Shown here: in pieces, positions 45,388-53,497 of the stretch | How the letters are laid out: each line of letters opens with the position of its first letter | How positions within the stretch are numbered: the stretch's first letter is position 1 | Assembly (NCBI GenBank): GCA_021777765.1 | Contig: JAJYDF010000021.1 | Coordinates: 1 to 56,401 of the forward strand | Direction: 5' to 3' | Source of the DNA: Pseudomonadota bacterium | GTDB taxonomy: Bacteria; Pseudomonadota; Gammaproteobacteria; DASZBR01 | Length of the DNA: 56,401 bases | Notes under the pieces: model-generated | The model's input: only the letters and a program-made list of their open reading frames with translations | What the model was told of the DNA's origin: nothing | Database searches by the model: none | Made by a program: the position numbers and the translations under genes

Positions 45388-47098
45388 GATCGATCTCCAT
45401 ATTCCACCAACCTTTAATATTTTTACCATGCATATCGAAAGAGAATTTCAAACTGTTTTCATACTCATTGATTATTTTTTTTAACTTAGGCTTAGGTTTA
45501 ATATTTTTAAGCAAGCCATAAAGGTAATACAAATATATAATTTCTTTATTGCAATAAGATAAATAGGATCTATGGAGTGTATTCCGAGGATTTTGATTTT
45601 TATCTAAATTCCATGTTATAGCGCATTTAGTGTATTTATTTTTTCTTTCTCTATCAGAAGAATTAAAACTAAATTTTTGCAAAAACACTTCGGGAGATGC
45701 GCCAATAAAAGGTTGAATATCGATTTTGCCTATACATTCATGATCTGGATTAATATCGATTGCCTCACCAAATAAGTCTTCTGCTTTACTTTTAGGGAAA
45801 GGATCAATATAAACAATTTTTTTAATGCCAACTGCTATCACATGTTTAATGCATAAATGACAAGGAAATGTAGTACAATATAAAGTGCAGCTCCTCAAAC
45901 TAATACCCTTTTTTGCAGCTTCACAAATAGCCGCTTCCTCAGCATGAACCGCTCTGCCAAATTCCAATAAGTCAAATGATTTAATTTTTGTTTTCTCAAG
46001 TTTAATTCGGATTTTTTTTATATCTTTCGCATTTATGTGCCCTGGCTTTATTGATTTGTCTTTATTATGATGTTTGATTTTTTTATTTAAAATAGATTCA
46101 ATTTCGCTTGCAGCATTATTAATTATTTGTTCTGTTATTTCACATTTATAACTATAGTTTGAATCGATATTCATTTGAAAATCACGAAAATCTTTTTTAT
46201 CATCAATCCAATAATAGCCACCACCAAATCGTGGTACTTCATTACAACCACACGAAAGAACTTCACCCTCATCATTACAAATTACCGCACCTACTTGACG
46301 AGATAAATCAGAAGATCGCAAAGAAATGCCTTTTGCCATAAACATATTCAATTCTTCTTTGGTGGGGGTTATAAATGGGTCACCAAATATAGTTCTTATG
46401 AACTTGTTTACTTCTTTTTTTAATTCTGTTTCTGTAACATCGATCCTTATAAAATAAGAACCCAAAGGGAAAGTGTTCCGCAAATCTTGACCATAATTTT
46501 TTATATTTTCCGAGGTTTCAGCTTCGTCCTTTTGAATCAATTTTGTTGCTTTAGACGTTTCTGTATCAGGCACTAGTTTATTATTTACCCTACCGTTACA
46601 AAATTTTAAATTATCAGATTTCATTTCCTCTGCTAGATATTTAATCATTATGTTTTCAGGACTATATATAGAAAGTAAAATGAAATTTTCGCCATAAACT
46701 TGCTTCAGTAATTTAACTTCTTCAGGTCTTTTAAGTGATTTAATTATGTAAGCATGTCTATGGTTTCGTGAATTGTGTTTCTGTCTTAAAGAGGAAATTT
46801 CTGCGATTGATAGCAAACCCATTACTGCTTTATCACATGCATGCCTTAACTTAGAACATTTGGCCATTTTATCTTTGAGTCTTTTATATTTTATATTGAT
46901 ATTTTTTGCTGGAATATATTTTTGGTTTCTCAAATAACCTCCAATTATATCAGCTAATTTTATTACGTTTACCTGATATTTGATTTCATTTAATTCATTC
47001 TCTAAATCATCAATCACTCGATCAAAATTGACCCCTACACTACCAGCTAAAGCAATAATTATTTCTGGTGAATACACTACGTCTCGTTTCCTTGGCAT
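45371..47098 (-). CDS. Anti-phage type dCTP/dCMP deaminase (AvcD/Dcd-like)
   Basis: This 575-aa two-domain protein combines an N-terminal nucleotide-kinase-like P-loop region with a C-terminal cytidine/deoxycytidylate deaminase. The N-part is IIIALAGSVGVNFDRVIDDL, a degenerate Walker A, extending to FPLGSYFIRIDVTETEL. The deaminase zinc motifs are HAEEAAICEA (about residue 384) and PCHLC (about 411). This domain pairing is that of anti-phage deaminases, which deplete dCTP/dCMP on infection. In AvcID systems a short RNA, AvcI, encoded next to the gene restrains the enzyme; the 114-nt upstream gap leaves little room for one. GGAGAGAG precedes the ATG. It is divergent from a Phd/PIN pair. Confidence 0.88.
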   Translation of the reverse strand: MPRKRDVVYSPEIIIALAGSVGVNFDRVIDDLENELNEIKYQVNVIKLADIIGGYLRNQKYIPAKNINIKYKRLKDKMAKCSKLRHACDKAVMGLLSIAEISSLRQKHNSRNHRHAYIIKSLKRPEEVKLLKQVYGENFILLSIYSPENIMIKYLAEEMKSDNLKFCNGRVNNKLVPDTETSKATKLIQKDEAETSENIKNYGQDLRNTFPLGSYFIRIDVTETELKKEVNKFIRTIFGDPFITPTKEELNMFMAKGISLRSSDLSRQVGAVICNDEGEVLSCGCNEVPRFGGGYYWIDDKKDFRDFQMNIDSNYSYKCEITEQIINNAASEIESILNKKIKHHNKDKSIKPGHINAKDIKKIRIKLEKTKIKSFDLLEFGRAVHAEEAAICEAAKKGISLRSCTLYCTTFPCHLCIKHVIAVGIKKIVYIDPFPKSKAEDLFGEAIDINPDHECIGKIDIQPFIGASPEVFLQKFSFNSSDRERKNKYTKCAITWNLDKNQNPRNTLHRSYLSYCNKEIIYLYYLYGLLKNIKPKPKLKKIINEYENSLKFSFDMHGKNIKGWWNMEIDHEYKM

Positions 47099-47147
47099 GA
47101 CTCTCTCCTTAGAAGATTTCCATAAAACATCTAATCAAATTATAGCT

Positions 47148-47194
47148 TTGACATATAAAAGCATCCTTGCTATTGTGTACGCATGAGTACACAA
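47148..47194 (+). promoter_or_regulatory. Promoter and palindromic operator of Phd/PIN operon
   Basis: TTGACA (47148-47153), a 17-nt spacer and TATTGT (47171-47176) form a good sigma-70 promoter. An 8-bp perfect inverted repeat TTGTGTAC-GCATGA-GTACACAA (47173-47194) overlaps the -10 and start region. This is where an autorepressing antitoxin of the Phd type would bind, so the operator call is reasonable. Confidence 0.7.
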
Positions 47195-47212
47195 ATTTAG
47201 AGAGGTAATCCA

Positions 47213-47479
47213 ATGACTGCTCAAATCGCTAAAGTAGGAATCCGCGAGTTTAGAGCTCACTTGCAACAATATCTTTTTACGTCGACTCCAATGGCTATAA
47301 CTCGTCATGGAGAAACTATCGGATATTATATTCCAACAAAACAACACCCTAATAAAACAGAGTTAACCTCATTAAAACAGGCTGCTGCACAACTTGATAA
47401 GATACTTGCTGACAAAGGTTTAACTGAAGATGAATTACTTGCAGATTTTCGCGCCTTAAGAGAAGGAAAAGATGATTAA
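47213..47479 (+). CDS. Phd/YefM-like antitoxin
   Basis: This 88-aa protein has an N-terminal Phd-type beta-helix domain: KVGIREFRAHLQQYLF, then PMAITRHGETIGYYIP. An acidic helical C-terminus (LTEDELLADFRALREG) would wrap the toxin. It overlaps the PIN ORF by one base (TAATG). GAGAGGTAATCC is the ribosome-binding site. Antitoxins of this type repress their own promoter through the palindrome just upstream. It looks intact although its toxin is frameshifted. Confidence 0.83.
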   Translation: MTAQIAKVGIREFRAHLQQYLFTSTPMAITRHGETIGYYIPTKQHPNKTELTSLKQAAAQLDKILADKGLTEDELLADFRALREGKDD

Positions 47480-47932
47480 TGCAAAATCACATTTTAGTAT
47501 TAGATGCCAACATTCTTATTCGTGCAGTCTTGGGTAAGAAAGTAAGAGACTTACTATTTGCATTTAATGAAAAAGTAAATTTTCTTACTCCAGACTCATG
47601 CATCGAAGAAGCTCATAAATATTTACCCTCAATCATAAAAACGAGACATGCCTCTCGATTTAACATTAACTGTCTTTACAGAAATACAACAATTATTACA
47701 AATAATAGATAAAAGTATTTATTCTGAATTCAATCTTGATGCACTAAAAAGAATCAAGGATCGGGATCAAAAGGATTGGCCAGTCGTTGCATCAGCATTA
47801 ATGTTCAATTGTGCTATTTGGACAGAAGATAAAGATTTTTTCGGTTTAGGGATTCCAGTTTGGACAACAGATCGGATACATCTTTATTTTGAATCATTAG
47901 CAAAACGTACAGCTTTAGAAATTGTAATTTAA
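47479..47932 (+). pseudogene. PIN-domain toxin, frameshifted at A5 run
   Basis: The first frame gives ILVLDANILIRAVLGKKVRD and FLTPDSCIEEAHKYLPSIIK (PIN_2-like RNase start with the first catalytic Asp). After an A5 run (47637-47641) homology continues in another frame as MPLDLTLTVFTEIQQLLQII, then RIKDRDQKDWPVVASALMF and IWTEDKDFFGLG with the remaining acidic residues. Removing one A restores a single 150-codon frame. PIN toxins cleave RNA. The shift separates the active-site Asp residues, so the toxin should be dead unless the shift is a sequencing error. Confidence 0.85.
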
Positions 47933-47955
47933 TTCCTTCTCTTCCAAAATAAAAA

Positions 47956-48476
47956 ATGAGCTTATTAAATATTATGACAAATTCTGATCAAAAAATTATT
48001 ATCAGAAAAGCAAACGACCATGATTTTAATATGATACGGAATATATTCCATGGCGTTATTCAATCCATGGATACTTATGCATTTTATCCCAATACCTCTA
48101 AAGAATCCGCTTATAAAATATGGATGCATCCTGACAATCAAACTTATGCTGCTTTAATTAATAACGAAATTATCGGCACCTATTACCTTAAACCTAATCA
48201 GATTGGTTTGGGTTCACATATAGCAAATGCTGCTTATATGGTTGATCCGAATAAACAAGGATTAGGTATCGGAAAAACGATGGCGCCGCATTCAATAGAG
48301 GAAGCTAAAAAAGTGATTATATTGGTATGCAATTCAATTTTGTCATCAGCACCAATGAACCAGCGGTAAACTTATGGAAAAAAATGAGATTTAAAATCAT
48401 TGGCACTTCTCCCAAGGCATTTAAACATCCTACATTAGGTCTTGTAGATACTTTTATCATGCACAGATTTCTCTAA
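47956..48476 (+). pseudogene. GNAT acetyltransferase, frameshifted at A6 run
   Basis: The first frame covers IIIRKANDHDFNMIRNIF, IGTYYLKPNQIGLGSHIANA and the acetyl-CoA loop GLGIGKTMA. After the A6 run at 48307-48312 the C-terminal GNAT part continues in the -1 frame: YIGMQFNFVISTNEPAVNLW, KKMRFKIIGTSPKAF, ending at 48476. Adding one A rejoins the frames. The original enzyme would be about 170 aa. The start is at 47956 or at the ATG 18 nt later (MTNSDQK). It is the second homopolymer-associated break in 700 bp. Confidence 0.83.
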
Positions 48477-48538
48477 AAGAAATGCTTGGGGTATCCTCGT
48501 TATTGATACATTCACTATAAATAATTAAATTTAATTAT

Positions 48539-48799
48539 TCAGTTAACACTCAAACGTTTCTTTGGTTTTAATATATTTGCAATATTGAGGTCGGGGCGTG
48601 GGCGGTGGCCACAGTTTTGAGGCGGTTTCAATGTAGGTGTGTTTTGCTCATAATTACTTTGTTTATCACTTGAAGAATCTATTTTTTTTACAGATTCAGG
48701 TTTTTTAGCACGTTGGCTATTTGAATCATCTGGATTAATCTGATCAATTTCTTTAGTTTGAATATTAACAAATTGATGCCATTTTTTATTTATAGTCAT
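48539..48799 (-). CDS. Small polar protein, hypothetical
   Basis: This 86-aa hydrophilic, probably disordered protein (MTINKKWHQFVNIQTKEIDQ, then Ser/Lys-rich, Pro-rich near NCGHRPRPDL) has a good AGAGGTGAGAT ribosome-binding site. There is no signal, no membrane helix and no recognised family. The 256-bp gap after it (48800-49055) shows nothing supportable. Confidence 0.45.
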   Translation of the reverse strand: MTINKKWHQFVNIQTKEIDQINPDDSNSQRAKKPESVKKIDSSSDKQSNYEQNTPTLKPPQNCGHRPRPDLNIANILKPKKRLSVN

Positions 48800-49055
48800 A
48801 TCTCACCTCTGGTAGGTATGTGAAATTTATACTAATTTTTCACAAAAAAGAGTATATCAGAGTCATTTCATTGAATACAACATTTTGCAATAATTTACTA
48901 GCTCAAGCATTCTTAATATCTTTTACATGCAAATTAGCATGGAAAATAGAAGGTCGATGTCCGTAATATAACAGAATATAGAAGCTTAAAATGTTAAGTT
49001 ACAATTTGTTGACTTAATGTATTCAAAACAATGAAATAAATTTCAATACATGTTT

Positions 49056-50135
49056 CTATATATTGCTATGTTCTATTTTTCCAGCTCGATTTATTGTTTC
49101 TTCAAGCTGCTCAATTACCTCGAGCACGTTTGAAAATTTAGGAACCTCGCCAAAAATCATTCCTGCCATAGCATTGTAATCTCTTTTCAATATTTCAATC
49201 ATTTCTTGTGTTGGCATTATTGAAAAAGAACCAGGATAACAATGCAATAAATCAAGATCCTTACTATTAAAAAACATTTTTGAATGGCGAACACAATCAA
49301 GACCTAAAGTAATATCATTTTGTGTTTTTTGTCCCACTGGTGAATGTACCAATTTGTATATGTCGTAGTAATGTCGCGAAATACGATGTCCCTGATGACG
49401 CAGCTGATTTCTATTATCATGCCATCGACGAAGACCGTGCAAAATCACAATCTTATCCCAGAAAGTGCGCTCAGCTTTTATAGTAATGATATCAGGTACA
49501 ATTAAATTATCTTTTATTATTTCGTCTGCTATATAGGGTTGAATAGAAACTAATTGATGAGGCTCTAACGCAGATTTTGCACCAGCCTCAATTTTTATCA
49601 TTGGAATTACATAATTATTGATTTCTGTACTGACTGATGGATAGCGCATTAACAATGTTTGATCATCAGGATCATCGGGATCGGGAATTACTGGAATATC
49701 TTTAAATGATATATTCAACTCACGAAACAATGTCATTAACTGTTGATTCAATCTTTCTTTAAGTTGATTTTGTATATATGTTTTACAAGATTGTTTTATG
49801 GCTTCAATGCGAATACGCTGTTGTTTTCCTGAAAGATTTTCCATGTTATCTAGATCAATATTTTGACCTATATCTTCTCGGAATACAGTAATATCAAGAT
49901 CTTCTGAAAAACGTGAAATTAGGCCATATGCCTTTGATAATGACGTCCCACCTTTAAAAAGTAATCTTGGTTCGTTAGCACTGCGACCATTGAATATTAA
50001 ATCAAGTAAAAAACACACCCAAAAATCTTTTTCTACATTCTGTAGTGATGTGCCTAAACGATTTGAAGTTGCCAAAAATAAACCACGTCTATCTTCTAAT
50101 CTAGCTGCGATTATTCGATGAAAATTTGAATTCAT
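49056..50135 (-). CDS. abiEii: AbiEii-type nucleotidyltransferase toxin
   Basis: The start at 50135 is supported by a strong GGGAGGAAA site; an in-frame ATG 99 nt upstream overlaps the antitoxin gene. The 359-aa protein has the AbiEii/DUF1814 nucleotidyltransferase core: LLFKGGTSLSKAYGLISRFS, then EDLDITVFRED (GGTSLSKxY..SEDLD). Downstream RTFWDKIVILHGLRRW and RHYYDIYKLVHSP are also typical. AbiEii toxins act by transferring nucleotides, for example to tRNA 3' ends in MenT relatives, and give abortive phage resistance. It lies 19 nt after abiEi in a two-gene operon. Confidence 0.9.
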   Translation of the reverse strand: MNSNFHRIIAARLEDRRGLFLATSNRLGTSLQNVEKDFWVCFLLDLIFNGRSANEPRLLFKGGTSLSKAYGLISRFSEDLDITVFREDIGQNIDLDNMENLSGKQQRIRIEAIKQSCKTYIQNQLKERLNQQLMTLFRELNISFKDIPVIPDPDDPDDQTLLMRYPSVSTEINNYVIPMIKIEAGAKSALEPHQLVSIQPYIADEIIKDNLIVPDIITIKAERTFWDKIVILHGLRRWHDNRNQLRHQGHRISRHYYDIYKLVHSPVGQKTQNDITLGLDCVRHSKMFFNSKDLDLLHCYPGSFSIMPTQEMIEILKRDYNAMAGMIFGEVPKFSNVLEVIEQLEETINRAGKIEHSNI

Positions 50136-50154
50136 GAATTTCCTCCCGGTTTGT

Positions 50155-50808
50155 TTATTCTGAGTCAGATAATATGTCTTTAATCCAGTCTTGCATCCAC
50201 ACAGGAACTGTGTGCAATCCTTGTCGTAGATCATTGCGGATATTTTTACTTTGTTGGGAAGTATGCAAAAAACGCATCAATTTAGTCTTGACTTCATCCT
50301 GTTCAATTTTAGAGATACTTTGTAAAACATCATGCAACCAGTAAAGAGCCTGGATGATCCTCATTCCGGGCCGTCCTGCCCAATAAAGCTTACTTGGTGT
50401 TGTCAATTTAAATTTAATTATTAGATTGCCTAACTTAATGGGACTTAAGCGACCATCTGTATGTATTATAACTTTACCAGGCACTGCGTTCGTTAGTCCG
50501 AGCTCGTTGGCACATGTCATACCATCTATTAATATACGGACCTGATCACGCCGAGCCACAGCGTCAATTACTTTCCGATAGTCCGGCACAGTAGGTAACT
50601 TTGTTAGTAGATTTATTTGTGGTTTGTCATATAAACCATGATCGATTCTTCGCAATTCATGGTTGGCCACCAAACGTTGCAGGGTCTTATAAATTGCTAC
50701 TCTTGTACCAAGATCAAGGAAGTCGACGGCTGTCCACACCGTACCTAGTGGCGCATCGTTTATACGTTTGATAATTTTTGACTTCAGCGTATTCATTCCA
50801 TCAACCAT
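50155..50808 (-). CDS. abiEi: AbiEi-type antitoxin/repressor
   Basis: The start at 50808 (MVDGMNTLKSKIIKRI) follows an AGGAGA site. The 217-aa product carries an N-terminal winged-helix domain (PLGTVWTAVDFLDLGTRVAI, YKTLQRLVANHELRRIDHGL) typical of AbiEi/DUF6088 antitoxins. A C-terminal antitoxin domain (VPGKVIIHTDGRLSPIKLGN, WAGRPGMRIIQALYWL) follows. In type IV AbiE systems AbiEi represses its promoter by binding inverted repeats, and two such repeats lie directly upstream. Both genes are intact. Confidence 0.88.
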   Translation of the reverse strand: MVDGMNTLKSKIIKRINDAPLGTVWTAVDFLDLGTRVAIYKTLQRLVANHELRRIDHGLYDKPQINLLTKLPTVPDYRKVIDAVARRDQVRILIDGMTCANELGLTNAVPGKVIIHTDGRLSPIKLGNLIIKFKLTTPSKLYWAGRPGMRIIQALYWLHDVLQSISKIEQDEVKTKLMRFLHTSQQSKNIRNDLRQGLHTVPVWMQDWIKDILSDSE

Positions 50809-50817
50809 ATACTCTCC

Positions 50818-50893
50818 TTGTCCAATAAGTGTATACATTTATTGGACAAAATAAAATTATATTGTCCAATAAATGTATACACTTATTGGACAA
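50818..50893 (-). promoter_or_regulatory. Two 32-bp palindromic operators upstream of AbiE
   Basis: Near-perfect palindromes TTGTCCAATAAGTGTATACA... (50818-50849) and TTGTCCAATAAATGTATACA... (50862-50893) end in TTATTGGACAA. They are inverted images of each other, so the whole 76 bp is also one large inverted repeat. Their centres are 44 bp apart, about four helix turns, favouring side-by-side or cooperative binding. The proximal one abuts the AbiEi ribosome-binding site, and TATAAT lies between them on the minus strand. Confidence 0.88.
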
Positions 50894-50950
50894 TACAAAG
50901 CGGTCGTATCCTAGATGGATCAGTAAACTGTAATAAGAGGTCAATAATTT

Positions 50951-51090
50951 GCTGGTGGGTCAATTTAAAAAACGGGTCACAAAAAAGGGGTCAAATACAT
51001 TTATACTAAAAAAATTGATTGATTTAAAAGCGTTTGCAGAGCCGAAGTTGATCATCACAAAAAGGTAATATCTGTGACTTGACCCCATAC
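50951..51090. repeat. GGGTCA-motif repeats, possible REP/transposon remnant
   Basis: Three plus-strand motifs (GTGGGTCAATTT, ACGGGTCACAAA, AGGGGTCAAATAC, 50955-51001) face an inverted CTTGACCCCATAC near 51078-51090. GGGGTCAA-type ends often flank elements moved by Y1-type REP transposases, as I recall. No transposase is present. The block lies exactly at the broken downstream end of the hydrogenase gamma remnant. Confidence 0.45.
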
Positions 51091-51094
51091 TCAC

Positions 51095-51946
51095 TCAACC
51101 CCGCCCCTCAATGTCCTTACTGATCACGCTGTATGAAAAAACAGGCCCATTTTGACAAACAAATTGTGCGCCACATTGGCAATGACCGCATTGACCAACT
51201 CCACAATGCATATTTCTTTCTAAACTGAGAAAAATATTATCTGAAACTAAGCGACGTTGAATTAATTGTTTGGCTGCTTTTATCATCATGATTTCTGGAC
51301 CACATATAAAACACACCGTATTTTCTGGTTCAGTGATAGAGAGCTGTTCAATTAGCGTTGTTACATAGCCATTGTGCCAGTTATTTAAAGGATTATTTTC
51401 AGCAGCAAAATAAATATTGATACGCGAAGATTTGCTCCACCGCTGATATTCATTGATAAAGATTAAATCATCACTACATTTAACACCGTGCAATATTGTG
51501 GCAGTACCATATTGATCTTAGTTTTTCGTTATATGTTTTATTGCGCCAATGGTAGGAGCAGAACCAATGCCACCGGTAATAATAATTATATTTTTATGAT
51601 AACACTCATATAAAGGCCAACCTCGCCCGAAAGGACCACGTAATCCAACACTGTCACCTATCTTTAAGGAATTGAGTTGCCGCGTAACTGTGCCATGCGC
51701 ACGAATTGTTAATTGGCATGAATATTCTTCCATTTTTCCATCGGCGATGGAGATAGGAACTTCGCCCACCCCATAACAATAAACCTTCACAAACTGACCA
51801 GGCATGGCTTCAGCAAAATATTGATGGCGTTTTGAATCCGTTAATTTCACATACAAGCTGAAAATATCTTCAGATTCTTGAACGCGATGAATGATAATTG
51901 CTTCACTTGGTAAGCAATTATAAGCATTTTCATACTTCATGCTCAT
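51095..51946 (-). pseudogene. Hydrogenase/sulfhydrogenase gamma-type FAD/NAD(P) reductase, nonsense mutation
   Basis: Residues 1-142 give a ferredoxin-reductase-type FAD domain (PGQFVKVYCYGVGEVPISIA, GLRGPFGRGWPL) and the start of the NAD domain (IIITGGIGSAPTIGAIKHI). They end at TAA 51520-51518. The frame then continues without shift: YGTATILHGVKCSDDLIFIN, FICGPEIMM, then a [2Fe-2S] Cys cluster near the C-terminus (HCGVGQCGHCQCG). One CAA to TAA change would explain the break. The partner beta subunit precedes it. In sulfhydrogenase-type NiFe enzymes this protein passes electrons to NAD(P). The delta and alpha subunits that would follow are absent. Confidence 0.83.
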
Positions 51947-52451
51947 CCCCTGTTAATTGTTTAATTTCTTGAGTGATATCAATTCCAACGGGACACCAAG
52001 TGATACATCGACCACATCCCACACAACCATTTTGATCGAATTGCTGTTCCCAATAGGCGAATTTATGCATCAACCATTGCTGATAACGACTTTTATTAGT
52101 GTTCCGAACAGGAGAGCCATTCACTAAACTGTGGTTTTCGGCAAAACAAGAATCCCACTCACGAATTTGTTCACAACCATTCGCTGTTTGCTGAGATTTT
52201 TGTTTATGACAAAAACAGGTCGGACAGACTTGCGTACAAGTGCCACATCCTACACAACGATCGGCAATTTCTTGCCAATGCGGATGATCTAAAATAGTCG
52301 CCTTATCGGTTAATTGATTTTGCGGTAATTGTTTGGTTTGCAAAGTTCTTGCATACGCTAATCGATTTTCTGCTTCCTGAATTTGTTTAAGGGTAGCAAT
52401 GGCATCATGATGGGAACAAATGAATATCATGGTAATGCTTACGAAAAACAT
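51930..52451 (-). pseudogene. Hydrogenase beta-type 4Fe-4S protein, N-terminally truncated
   Basis: The frame carries two 4Fe-4S motifs, CVGCGTCTQVCPTCFC and CVGCGRCITWCPVGID, as in sulfhydrogenase beta / anaerobic sulfite reductase A proteins, and overlaps the gamma gene by 17 nt. The family protein is about 340 aa; here only about the last 150 residues (from around HHDAIATLKQIQEAENRLAY) are homologous. The preceding residues (MFFVSITMIFIC) are unlike the family. The cut point coincides with the start of a globin fragment on the opposite strand. Confidence 0.8.
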
Positions 52452-52628
52452 TTAAAAATAAGTAAAAAAACACTCATAACACATTCACACCTTGATCGAT
52501 GGTTAACTCTTTTTCAAGAAACTGCAGAAACAGAATTATCAGCAGATGATGCGAAAGATATTGTCGGTCGCGCCAGAATGATCGCAAATTCATTAAAGCG
52601 CGGAATGTTAGCGCAGACTTGCGATTAG
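52383..52628 (+). pseudogene. Truncated hemoglobin (group III-like), C-terminal fragment
   Basis: From about 52425 the frame reads EYHGNAYEKHLKISK, then HLDRWLTLFQETAETELSAD and ARMIANSLKRGM. This is the second half of a group III truncated globin (family GNPxxxHxxL, HFDRWLxLFxET). The first half, including the distal heme pocket and the proper start, is missing, and the frame has only a TTG with no ribosome-binding site. Its lost 5' end abuts the lost 5' end of the Fe-S gene on the other strand. It is convergent with the nsrR remnant. Confidence 0.72.
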
Positions 52629-52655
52629 CATTTAAGTAATAATTATTTATTTTTA

Positions 52656-53021
52656 CTAAAAATCTAATATTTGTTGAGTTAACAATTGGCTAGAAGCATC
52701 AAGCAATGTGTACTTTGTGAGAACTCCGAAGAAGGCTTGCATGCCTTGGTTTATAATTCCTTTTAATCGGCAAGTAGGCGTAATTACGCAACGATTAGTT
52801 ATTTCATTAAAACATTCTACCATTTGAAAATTAGGTTCCGTTTTACTAATAACTTCTGCAATAATTATTTGATTGGGTTCTTTTGCCAATTTAATGCCCC
52901 CCACCTTTTCCGCGAAGACTGATAATGTAACCTAATAAGACAAGTCGATGAACCACTTTTACTAAGTGATTTTTTGATATGTTATAAAAGTCAGCAATTT
53001 CCGTGATAGTGGTGGTTTCTG
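52656..53021 (-). pseudogene. NsrR/Rrf2-type regulator, interrupted and frameshifted
   Basis: The N-part [16 protein letters not shown] then [20 protein letters not shown] is the Rrf2 winged helix. It breaks at a G6 run (C6 at 52897-52902) and continues in another frame as [18 protein letters not shown], then MVECFNEITNRCVITPTCRL with the three Cys that bind the Fe-S cluster of NsrR. Removing one G rejoins the frames. About the first 25 residues are missing: the frame runs into a 111-bp inverted-repeat element. NsrR senses nitric oxide and represses NO-detoxifying genes. A globin fragment next door fits such a regulon. Confidence 0.85.
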
Positions 53022-53132
53022 TGTGAACAATGGAATGAACCCCTCCGCTGCGTTAATTTAAATGGTCGTTGACCATTTTGGCGCATTGCGACGCCGTTCT
53101 ACAAGGCGGATGGGTTCATTCCATTGTTCACA
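53022..53132. mobile_element. 111-bp element with perfect 21-bp terminal inverted repeats
   Basis: The ends TGTGAACAATGGAATGAACCC (first 20 shown by position 53022-53041, then C) and its exact inverse at 53112-53132 bound a 69-bp core that encodes nothing and contains a further small palindrome (GGTCGTTGACC). The element separates the nsrR remnant from its missing start. No clear target duplication is visible. The size and perfect ends fit a miniature inverted-repeat element that moved recently. Confidence 0.85.
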
Positions 53133-53170
53133 AACATTTTTATTTTATGAAGATGTATTTCGCTGAACGC

Positions 53171-53463
53171 TTACGTAGGAATGTTAGTTTTAACAAGAAT
53201 ATAAGGGCCAATTCCTCTAGCTATATAATCTTGTTGTGCATAAAACGACGCACCAGTTGCATATGTCGAGAAAAATTTTGCTGTATATTGCGGTGGGTTA
53301 GTTAATTGATTTGTTGTTAAAATACTAGTTAGTTCATTATAATAAAATGCCACGAATCTAAATCAGTTATTTCACCTTTTACAAATACTTTATATGCAAC
53401 TCGATAGCAAAAATATTTTGGTAAATGCTCTGGAGATAAACAAAATTCATAATATATTTGGTT
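53171..53463 (-). pseudogene. Frameshifted ORF in toxin cluster, family unknown
   Basis: A 44-aa frame (53329-53463, MNQIYYEFCLSPEHLPKYF, then VAYKVFVKGEITDLDS) seems to continue after a shift near 53345-53360 as AFYYNELTSILTTNQLTN, FFSTYATGASFYAQQDYIA and GPYILVKTNIPT (53171-53353). The combined protein would be about 97 aa. I do not recognise it. It follows the putative second immunity gene by 34 nt, so it may be a third toxin or immunity remnant. Confidence 0.5.
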
Positions 53464-53497
53464 CATACTGCTTTCTCTATTTTCATAAATGGATTAT

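Noticed and set aside
47099..47212. AvcI-type antitoxin RNA upstream of the deaminase
   Set aside because: Only 114 nt are available and are occupied by the promoter and operator of the divergent Phd gene; no conserved RNA structure could be recognised.
53171..53463. ADP-ribosyltransferase-like toxin
   Set aside because: A loose resemblance (FFSTYATGASFYA) to ART-type toxin tips was considered, but no catalytic triad could be assigned, so it is left as unknown.
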